Positions 1 through 6,214 of a DNA stretch of 14,342 bases are shown here, piece by piece. Location of the stretch: NCBI GenBank assembly GCA_938018045.1, contig CALIIP010000141.1:1-14342 (forward strand), given 5' to 3'. Source of the DNA: an uncultured Flavobacteriaceae bacterium. Lineage in GTDB: Bacteria > Bacteroidota > Bacteroidia > Flavobacteriales > Flavobacteriaceae. Position 1 is the first letter of the stretch. The number at the start of each line of letters is the position of its first letter. The position numbers were made by a program, and so were the translations under genes. The notes beneath the pieces are model-generated. The model was not told the origin of the DNA, did not search any database, and saw only the letters and a list, made by a program, of their open reading frames with translations.

Positions 1-1607
1 CCGATAACTATGGTTCCAAAGAAATCCATAAATACAGTAGCATCAGCAAGAAAACGTTCGTAATTTCCTTTCATTGCATGCGGCATTAATGTGCCAATTA
101 CTTTTTGTACCAAGCCAAGATTTTCTAACAATGTGTTTGCAAATGGTTGTAATTCTTCAAAATTTGAAGCTTTTTTAATCGTTTCTTGAATTTCAACTGC
201 CAATAACTCTAATGCTTTACCATTTTTTGCAGTAATTTTTCTTCCTAATAAATCCAAAGATTGTATTCCTGTAGTTCCTTCATACAATGCTATAATTCTA
301 ATATCTCTATAGTATTGTTGCGGCATAAAATCAAAACAGAAGCCATATCCTCCTAAAATCTGAATTGCATTACTTGTAGATTCTATTCCTTTTTCTGCAG
401 AATATGTTTTCGAAATTGGCGTAAGTAACTCTAACAACAAATGGTATTTCTCTCTCTCTTCTTCTGATGTACTTGTAATTTCTTTATCACAATAACTTGC
501 AGTCTGAAGCGTCAAACTCAACGAACCTTCAACAATTGCTTTTTGACTAAACAGCAACCTTTTAATATCTGGATGATTGATAATTAACGTCTGACCTTCT
601 TCTGTATTTTTTTGACCTGAACTGTTTAATTTTCTTCCTTGCGGACGCTCATTTGCATATTTCAATGACGAATAATATGCAGCAGAAGCGATTGCAGTTC
701 CCATTCTTCCTGTAGCAATTCGCGCTTCATTCATCATTTGAAACATATATGATAATCCTTTATTTGGCTCGCCTACAAGCCAGCCTCTACAATCATCATT
801 ATCGCCAAACGCGATGTGTGTTGTACAGTATCCCTTTTGCCCCATTTTTTCAAATTCGCCAACTATAGCAGCGTCGTTATAAGTAAAATCATCATTCGCT
901 GTCGGACGATTTTTAGGCACAATAAATAACGAAACTCCTTTGGTTCCTTTTGGTGCACCATCAATTCGTGCCAACACTAAATGAACAAAATTACTAGAGT
1001 ACTGATGATCTCCTGAAGAAATAAATATTTTTTGACCTTTGATTAAGTGATACTCATTATCGGTTGGTGATGCAGTTGTTGCTACATCAGAAAGTGAACT
1101 TCCTGCTTGTGGCTCTGTCAAACACATAGTCCCTCCCCAAGTCATGTCGAGCATGTTTGGTACATATATATCTTTTAATTTTTGGCTAGCAAAAGAAAGA
1201 ATCAAATTTGCTGAACCTGCCGTTAGACCAAAATATCCAGGAACATGATTATTTGCAGCTTCCATAATAAAATATGCAGCATGAAAAAACATAGAAGGCA
1301 ATTGCATTCCGCCATCGTCATAATCAAAACCAGCACCTACAACACCTAATTCTCCTCCACCTTTTATAATGTGTTCAAACTGTGGATGTACATGTATTTT
1401 CCCATCTTTATAATAGGATGGTTTCTCGTCCATTTCTTTTATAAAAGGAAATAAAGTGGTGTCGGAAAAAGTTTTTATGGAATCAATAAAAATGTCTAAT
1501 GCTGTTTTATCATAATCAGCAAAACGCTCTTTATTTAATAATTCTTCGGCTTGGTGCACATTGTATAATAAGAATTTTAATGTGTCTATGGATACGTATT
1601 CGTTCAT
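1..1607 (-). CDS. Acyl-CoA dehydrogenase, 3' end cut by window edge
   Basis: FAD-dependent acyl-CoA dehydrogenase that would oxidise an acyl-CoA to the enoyl-CoA in fatty-acid or related acid breakdown in the cytoplasm. About 535 residues are visible and the reading frame stays open to base 1; relatives are about 600 aa, so only the C-terminal tail is missing. Visible marks are an N-terminal helical extension (residues 1-80), the flavin/substrate loop MCLTEPQAGSS at 161-171, and YEGTTGIQSLD near 442-452, where Glu443 sits in the position of the catalytic base of medium-chain acyl-CoA dehydrogenases. The long N-terminal extension and the C-terminal segment FLADATVFMDFFG suggest the large DmdC/AidB-like subgroup rather than classical 380-aa enzymes. 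The ATG at 1607 was chosen because it gives the natural N-terminus. Substrate is unknown. It is not obviously linked to the peptide system downstream. Confidence 0.93.
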   Translation of the reverse strand, partial: MNEYVSIDTLKFLLYNVHQAEELLNKERFADYDKTALDIFIDSIKTFSDTTLFPFIKEMDEKPSYYKDGKIHVHPQFEHIIKGGGELGVVGAGFDYDDGGMQLPSMFFHAAYFIMEAANNHVPGYFGLTAGSANLILSFASQKLKDIYVPNMLDMTWGGTMCLTEPQAGSSLSDVATTASPTDNEYHLIKGQKIFISSGDHQYSSNFVHLVLARIDGAPKGTKGVSLFIVPKNRPTANDDFTYNDAAIVGEFEKMGQKGYCTTHIAFGDNDDCRGWLVGEPNKGLSYMFQMMNEARIATGRMGTAIASAAYYSSLKYANERPQGRKLNSSGQKNTEEGQTLIINHPDIKRLLFSQKAIVEGSLSLTLQTASYCDKEITSTSEEEREKYHLLLELLTPISKTYSAEKGIESTSNAIQILGGYGFCFDFMPQQYYRDIRIIALYEGTTGIQSLDLLGRKITAKNGKALELLAVEIQETIKKASNFEELQPFANTLLENLGLVQKVIGTLMPHAMKGNYERFLADATVFMDFFGTIVI

Positions 1608-1609
1608 AT

Positions 1610-1646
1610 TTAGATTTTAAAAGTATAAATATACTTTTAAATCTAA
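1610..1646. promoter_or_regulatory. Imperfect 37-bp palindrome upstream of the acyl-CoA dehydrogenase start
   Basis: Arms 1610-1627 and 1630-1646 are complementary over 17 bp with one bulged T and a 2-nt centre, ending 3 bp before the acyl-CoA dehydrogenase ATG. It lies in the 74-bp gap between the anti-sigma-like gene and the dehydrogenase. It could be an operator for a dimeric repressor of fatty-acid genes, or a hairpin in the 5' leader. It has no GC-rich stem or clean U-tract, so a terminator is less likely. The palindrome is seen directly; the role is inferred. Confidence 0.45.
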
Positions 1647-1681
1647 TTTCAGCCTAATGTTTAAGAAAGTATGGGTTAAGT

Positions 1682-2464
1682 TTACAATTCTTGTAAGAGT
1701 TTTTCCGCTTGTTTAGAATTATAAGAAGACGAATTTATAATTTCTGTGAGGAGTTGTTTTGCCTTATCAATATTATTGTTTTTAACATATAATAAAGCTT
1801 TATACCATTTCCCTTTGGGCGCATCTATTAAGTCACTTTTAATTAGGGTGTCAAATATCTCTTCTGCTTCAGAAATCTTGTTAAGTTCTAATTGAGAAAT
1901 TCCCATGTATAAATAAATAGAAGCGTCATTGTTTTTGACGATTTCCAATTCTTTTTCAAAAATTTCAAATGCTTTATCATACTCATGACTTTCAAAATAT
2001 TGTTGTGCTAATGCTAACTTCTCTTGGTTTTCACCTCTCACAATTAATGAAGGTAATTCTGTTTTATTTATATATGCTGTATATAATTCTTCATTGGAAG
2101 TAGGTTTGATGGAAAGAGTATAAATTGTAACTAATACTGCAATTGTTGCTGCACTTGAAAGAAGCCATTTTATCAGGTTCCCTTTAGGTTTTTGATAATC
2201 GTTATTTACATTACGAATAACTTTTTCTAAATCTTTTGTTTCCGCACTTTCAAACAATTCTTTGTATCCATTTATATCTTTTGGATTGTGATTTCCAAAA
2301 CTCCATTCATCTTCACTAAGCGTTTCGAAAAGTTGTTTTTCAAGTAAAAATTTCTTTTTAAAATTAGAGTCACTCTCTACTCTACTTAAGAAATCTTTAT
2401 TTTCACTTTCAGAAAGTGTTTCTCTTAAGTAGTTTTCAATTATTATATCGTCTTCTAAACTCAT
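1682..2464 (-). CDS. Membrane TPR protein, probable anti-sigma factor
   Basis: A 260-aa single-pass protein that probably holds the adjacent ECF sigma factor inactive. Residues 1-97 are charged and cytoplasmic (YLRETLSESENKDFLSRV resembles the short N-terminal anti-sigma segment of Bacteroidetes regulators). A transmembrane helix follows at about 98-118. The rest should be periplasmic, with two to three TPR-like repeats at 148-258 (for example AQQYFESHEYDKAFEIFEKE). The stretch LYTAYINKTELPSLIVRG after the membrane helix matches the conserved post-membrane motif of Bacteroidetes sigma-linked TPR proteins. Its ATG overlaps the sigma stop codon as ATGA, so the two are translationally coupled. 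The sigma-binding role is inferred from operon position and architecture; no zinc anti-sigma motif is present. Confidence 0.75.
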   Translation of the reverse strand: MSLEDDIIIENYLRETLSESENKDFLSRVESDSNFKKKFLLEKQLFETLSEDEWSFGNHNPKDINGYKELFESAETKDLEKVIRNVNNDYQKPKGNLIKWLLSSAATIAVLVTIYTLSIKPTSNEELYTAYINKTELPSLIVRGENQEKLALAQQYFESHEYDKAFEIFEKELEIVKNNDASIYLYMGISQLELNKISEAEEIFDTLIKSDLIDAPKGKWYKALLYVKNNNIDKAKQLLTEIINSSSYNSKQAEKLLQEL

Positions 2465-3024
2465 AATTCAATAAGAGATTTATAGCGTTTGTCTTTTTGT
2501 ATTAATGATGTGAGTTTTGTTTTGCACTTAAACACGCGCTGCCTTACTACTGTTTCCGAATTATAACCCATTTTTTCTACAATGTCAGTATAAGAGACTT
2601 TATTAAAAAATAATTGCAACACTTTTCTACAGTTTTCAGAAATCGTTTTTAAGTATTCCGCATACAATTCCCATCGTTCTTGTTCAAGAGTTGCTAATGC
2701 TAAATCCACTTCTTTACTTTGAAGTTGAATAACGTTATCGTTTGTTACCCATTTTTTTGACTTATTTAATTCTCTACGCCACAAATTTTTACAAACAGTA
2801 AATAAATAAGCTTCAAAACTTGTTTTTATTTCAAATGATTCTTTTATGTATCGTACTGATAATTGCAACAATGCATTTTGAAAAACATCTTCTGCATCTG
2901 ACTGCTGACCTTTATTTTTTAATATAAAACTTTTTACTTTAGGAAAAATATTTTGATATATTTCTAAAATTACTTTTTCATTTTTGGCACTCAGACCTTC
3001 AATAAAATAGTTTGTTTTACTCAT
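2461..3024 (-). CDS. ECF-type RNA polymerase sigma factor
   Basis: A 187-aa sigma-70 family protein of group IV (ECF) size. Region 2 spans about 15-90, with DAEDVFQNALLQL at 43-55 and the promoter-melting/-10 helix FEAYLFTVCKNLWRREL at 70-86. Region 4, with its helix-turn-helix, spans about 125-180 (SYTDIVEKMGYNSETVVRQRV). There is no region 1.1 or 3. It overlaps the membrane TPR gene by 4 bp and diverges from the 124-aa/CHAT genes, the usual layout of a sigma/anti-sigma pair beside its target genes in Bacteroidetes. Its likely targets carry the repeated GGGTAACAAA element found at 3072 and 6157 (inference). The family call is secure; the regulon is not. Confidence 0.92.
   Translation of the reverse strand: MSKTNYFIEGLSAKNEKVILEIYQNIFPKVKSFILKNKGQQSDAEDVFQNALLQLSVRYIKESFEIKTSFEAYLFTVCKNLWRRELNKSKKWVTNDNVIQLQSKEVDLALATLEQERWELYAEYLKTISENCRKVLQLFFNKVSYTDIVEKMGYNSETVVRQRVFKCKTKLTSLIQKDKRYKSLIEL
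2721..2750 (-). promoter_or_regulatory. Possible internal copy of the ECF-like motif inside the sigma gene
   Basis: Read on the minus strand, 2750-2741 is GGGTAACAAA, followed by 14 nt and then AACTTC. This is the same first box and spacing as the intergenic copies at 3072 and 6157, with a weaker second box. It lies in codons for residues Lys91-Asn95 onward of the sigma gene and would point toward the anti-sigma gene. Because it is coding sequence, the match may be accidental. Confidence 0.2.
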
Positions 3025-3062
3025 TTATTATTTCGTTTCCTAAAAAATTATTACTTTGCTTA

Positions 3063-3084
3063 AAATTTGTTGGGTAACAAATTT
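3063..3084. repeat. Perfect 9-bp inverted repeat in the divergent promoter region
   Basis: AAATTTGTT (3063-3071) and AACAAATTT (3076-3084) are perfect inverted repeats around GGGT. The right arm is part of the candidate ECF -35 element GGGTAACAAA. Its position between the divergent sigma and 124-aa genes would suit an operator for a dimeric regulator, but AT-rich palindromes arise easily by chance. Confidence 0.4.
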
Positions 3085-3101
3085 ACAAAATTTGGAACAC
3101 A
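3072..3101 (+). promoter_or_regulatory. Candidate ECF-sigma promoter for the 124-aa/CHAT genes
   Basis: GGGTAACAAA (3072-3081), 14 nt, then AACACA (3096-3101), about 28 bp before the ATG at 3129. The same two boxes at the same spacing occur upstream of the oxidase gene at 6157. A -35 box containing AAC is typical of ECF sigma factors. The implied transcription start would be near 3108-3112, leaving a short leader. No start mapping supports this; the call rests on the exact repeat and the adjacent sigma gene. Confidence 0.5.
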
Positions 3102-3128
3102 TTGCTATAAACATTAAATAATCATAAT

Positions 3129-3503
3129 ATGAAAAACAAATTTAAGAACATTTTATTTATCCTAACAATTCTTTTTTCAGGGTTTACATTTCAAAGTTGG
3201 ACAACAATAACTGATGACGTAATTCATGAAGAAACAACAAATGTTATTGATCTTGAGTCAAATTTGAGTTCAAATACTAGCCAAGATTGTTACTTTGCAT
3301 ACTTCACAATAACATACTCTACTTTCTTAACCTACAATGAGAAAAAAACCATTAGACGAAATAATAATGTTAGTTCATATACAGTTATAGGTCCTAATAC
3401 TGAAATTTGGGCTATTTGGACTTGCCCAACAGGTGGAACTGGCGATGCAGTTACTCCAACTGATCCGGATATTATACTTTTATCTGATGACGGTGGAAAT
3501 TAA
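3129..3503 (+). CDS. Small exported protein of unknown function (124 aa)
   Basis: I do not recognise a family. Residues 1-22 form a signal peptide (basic MKNKFKN, then a hydrophobic run ending near FTFQS). The mature part is about 100 aa with alternating aromatic/beta-type sequence (CYFAYFTITYSTFLTYN) and only two cysteines, Cys54 and Cys99, which could form one disulfide in the periplasm. The tail is acidic and Gly/Asp-rich, ending DDGGN. It follows the candidate ECF promoter and lies 14 bp upstream of the CHAT protease gene, so the two are probably co-transcribed. By analogy with other CHAT systems, whose partners are often encoded next door, it may be a substrate, ligand or inhibitor of that protease. 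That role is a hypothesis. Confidence 0.7.
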   Translation: MKNKFKNILFILTILFSGFTFQSWTTITDDVIHEETTNVIDLESNLSSNTSQDCYFAYFTITYSTFLTYNEKKTIRRNNNVSSYTVIGPNTEIWAIWTCPTGGTGDAVTPTDPDIILLSDDGGN

Positions 3504-3517
3504 TTTTATTTGCACTT

Positions 3518-6148
3518 ATGAATAGGTCTATTTGTTTTTATTTGTTTCTAGCTATTTCTTGGAGTAATTTTTGTCAAAATATTACAAAAACTGATAGTTT
3601 GATATATAAATATAAAGCAAATAACGAATTAGATAGTTTGGCTGAACATGCTTATGATACTAATGTAAAGTATTATCTTCAAAAAGATTATAGAAAAGCC
3701 ATAAAATATTCTCATATTGAAGTTAGTTCGAGGAAACAGTTAACAGATACTGCTCGTTATAAAAGAGCCCTTTTTAATCAAGGGTTTTTTTTACATAAAA
3801 ACAAACAGTATTATAAATCAATTACTCTTTATAATGTTGTAATTGATAGTTTTAAAATTGACCGAAGAACCTATCTAAGTTATTCCGAATTGGCTAGAAA
3901 TTATTGGGAAATTGGAAATTATTATCAATCAGAAACTTATTATAAAAAAGGCATTTCTCAACCACAATTGTTAAGCAATAAAGATTTATTCAATAACTAT
4001 ATAAATTTATCTATACTTTATGATTTTATTGAAACGAAAGAAAGCTTAAAAAAGGAATTGTTGCATTTAAATAAAGCCGATTCTCTAAGTAAACTTTTTA
4101 ATTATACTGATGATAAGTATTATTCATTAAATTTCACTTTCGGAAATTATTATAAAAACGACCTTACTTTTAGTTTTAATGAATCTAAAAAATACTATTC
4201 CAATGCTTTAAAAAAAGCTAAATATAATAAAGATACAATTAAGCAAGTTAGAGCTTATACATCTTTAGGCAAACTGTTTAATAAAGTGAAAAATGATAGT
4301 GCCAATTATTATTTAAATAAAGGATTAAAATTAGTACATAAAGATCAATCGACACATGGAATAATTCAACTCGCATTGTCTGAGTTTTACCTTGATCGTA
4401 GTATAATAAATGAATCTTTAATAAATATAAATAATGCATTGAACACAGTTGTTAAAAATAGTGGTGAAAGCAAACTAAACACCAATGAGATGCTGTTGTC
4501 TAATCAAAAACCATTTTTACTTCTTTTAACAAAACAGAAAGCAAAAATTTATTTAAAATCATATGAAACTACTAATGATAAAAACCAATTAATATTATCG
4601 TATGAGGATCTAATAATTGCTGATAAATTATTAGATGCAATTAAACAAGAAAGTCTCGAGACACAATCTAAATTGTTTTGGCAAAAACAAGCATCTGAGG
4701 TTTACTTTAATGCAGTTAAAGTTTGTAATCTTTTAAATAAACCCGAAGAAGCGTTTTATTTTATGGAAAAAAATAAAGCATTATTACTACTCGAAAATAT
4801 ATCTGAAAACCAAATTAAGAAACAAGCAAATATTCCAATTGAAGTACTAGAAAAAGAGTTAGAATTAAAACAAAAAATTAATAGACTCGAAAATGAATTA
4901 AATAACAATCTTTCTAAAAAAGACTCTCTTGAAAATGAATATTATAACACTAAAATTGAATTAAGTGAATATATTAAATCATTAAAATCTTCTTATCCAG
5001 ATTACCACAACTATAAAAAACCAATTGAAATTAGCAAACTAATTGAAGTTCAAAAAAGATTAGACAACCAAACAATGGTGTTGGAATACATCTTAAATGA
5101 CGAGGGTGGTTTTTTAATGACTATTACTAAAAATACAGCAAAACTTCATAAAATTGATAGTGAGATAAACTCTCAAATTGAGACATACAGCTCTAGCATT
5201 ACTAAACCAATAAACACCAAATTAGAGGCAACAAATTACCAAATAGTTGCACATCAATTATATCAATCCTTATTTCCTTTTTCTAATAATGTAGATTCTA
5301 AAAACATAACTAAACTCATTGTAATACCTGACTACACTCTTCAGAATGTGCCATTTGAAGCGCTTTTAACTTCAAATAATTCTAACAGTTATCTTATTAA
5401 TGATTATGAGATTTCGTATGCATATTCGCTTTCGTTTTTAGAGAAAAACAATCAAAAAGAATCTAATAAAAAGTCGCTAAAAGAATTTCTTGGAATTGCA
5501 CCTTACAATTTTAATTATGAGAACTTATCTAGCCTAAACAATAGTAAAAAAGAGTTAGAAGAAGCAAACTCAAATTACACAGGATTACTACTGACAGGCT
5601 CTCTTGCAACAAAGTCTAACTTCACAACAAAAGTCAATGATTATAAGATTATCCATCTTGCAACGCATGCAAATGCAAATGATTCAATTGCTCCTTGGAT
5701 TGCTTTTTACGATCAAAAAATGTATCTAAATGAAGTGCATACGCTGAAAAATAATGCGGAACTGATAGTGTTGAGTGCTTGTAAAACTTCATTAGGAGAA
5801 ATAAATCCAGGAGAAGGCGTTTTTAGTTTAGCCAGAGGTTTCTTTCATGCAGGTTCTAAAAGTGTTGTTTCTTCTTTATGGAATGTAAATGATAAATCTA
5901 GTCAAGAAATATTAAGTGATTTTTATACAAACTTAAAAAAAGGGAAAACAAAATCTGAAGCACTTAGAGATGCCAAATTAAATTATTTAAATACACATCA
6001 ATTAAGTGAGCAGTCTCCATACTATTGGTCGCCCATTGTTTTAATTGGGGATGTTAACGCCCTACCTTCAACTTCTATTTATCTTTATATTATACTTGGC
6101 CTTCTAATTATATTATCCCTCCTTTTGTATAGAAAAATTAAAAAATAA
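3518..6148 (+). CDS. Exported TPR-CHAT caspase-like protease with C-terminal membrane anchor
   Basis: An 876-aa protein starting with a hydrophobic signal segment (residues 1-19, FYLFLAISW). TPR-like helical repeats span about 50-420 (for example NYWEIGNYYQSETYYKKG), a coiled coil about 435-495, and a CHAT domain about 519-845. The putative catalytic dyad is His717 in IIHLATHAN and Cys755 in VLSACKTSLGE, followed by GEGVFSLARGFFHAGSKSVV and SLWNVND, as expected for CHAT peptidases. A transmembrane helix near 853-870 and the basic end YRKIKK anchor the protein, so TPR and protease should face the periplasm. It follows the 124-aa gene by 14 bp and lies divergent from a sigma/anti-sigma pair. 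A plausible target is the periplasmic part of the anti-sigma protein or the 124-aa protein (inference). Family call is firm; substrate unknown. Confidence 0.92.
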   Translation: MNRSICFYLFLAISWSNFCQNITKTDSLIYKYKANNELDSLAEHAYDTNVKYYLQKDYRKAIKYSHIEVSSRKQLTDTARYKRALFNQGFFLHKNKQYYKSITLYNVVIDSFKIDRRTYLSYSELARNYWEIGNYYQSETYYKKGISQPQLLSNKDLFNNYINLSILYDFIETKESLKKELLHLNKADSLSKLFNYTDDKYYSLNFTFGNYYKNDLTFSFNESKKYYSNALKKAKYNKDTIKQVRAYTSLGKLFNKVKNDSANYYLNKGLKLVHKDQSTHGIIQLALSEFYLDRSIINESLININNALNTVVKNSGESKLNTNEMLLSNQKPFLLLLTKQKAKIYLKSYETTNDKNQLILSYEDLIIADKLLDAIKQESLETQSKLFWQKQASEVYFNAVKVCNLLNKPEEAFYFMEKNKALLLLENISENQIKKQANIPIEVLEKELELKQKINRLENELNNNLSKKDSLENEYYNTKIELSEYIKSLKSSYPDYHNYKKPIEISKLIEVQKRLDNQTMVLEYILNDEGGFLMTITKNTAKLHKIDSEINSQIETYSSSITKPINTKLEATNYQIVAHQLYQSLFPFSNNVDSKNITKLIVIPDYTLQNVPFEALLTSNNSNSYLINDYEISYAYSLSFLEKNNQKESNKKSLKEFLGIAPYNFNYENLSSLNNSKKELEEANSNYTGLLLTGSLATKSNFTTKVNDYKIIHLATHANANDSIAPWIAFYDQKMYLNEVHTLKNNAELIVLSACKTSLGEINPGEGVFSLARGFFHAGSKSVVSSLWNVNDKSSQEILSDFYTNLKKGKTKSEALRDAKLNYLNTHQLSEQSPYYWSPIVLIGDVNALPSTSIYLYIILGLLIILSLLLYRKIKK

Positions 6149-6156
6149 TCTTTTTT

Positions 6157-6186
6157 GGGTAACAAAAATTGATTCAATGTAACATA
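6157..6186 (+). promoter_or_regulatory. Candidate ECF-sigma promoter for the peptide-oxidase gene
   Basis: GGGTAACAAA (6157-6166), 14 nt, then AACATA (6181-6186), about 28 bp before the TTG start at 6215. It repeats the element at 3072 in both boxes, spacing and distance to the start codon. This suggests that the oxidase gene has its own promoter under the same sigma factor, separate from read-through out of the CHAT gene. Confidence 0.5.
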
Positions 6187-6213
6187 AGAGAAATAACCTA
6201 TAAAATTTCTCTT
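6186..6213 (+). promoter_or_regulatory. Stem-loop immediately upstream of the TTG start
   Basis: Arms AAGAGAAAT (6186-6194) and ATTTCTCTT (6205-6213) pair perfectly over 9 bp around a 10-nt loop, followed by TTG. The start codon overlaps the end of the short T-run. In a transcript reading through from the CHAT gene this could hide the start or attenuate transcription. A transcript starting near 6193 from the local promoter would lack most of the left arm and escape it. The pairing is seen; the function is inferred. Confidence 0.35.
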
Positions 6214-6214
6214 T

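Noticed and set aside
3078..3085. Minus-strand TAAATTTG as a housekeeping -7 box for the sigma gene
   Set aside because: It fits TAnnTTTG, but no TTTG/TTG box lies about 19 bp upstream, and such 8-mers are frequent in AT-rich DNA.
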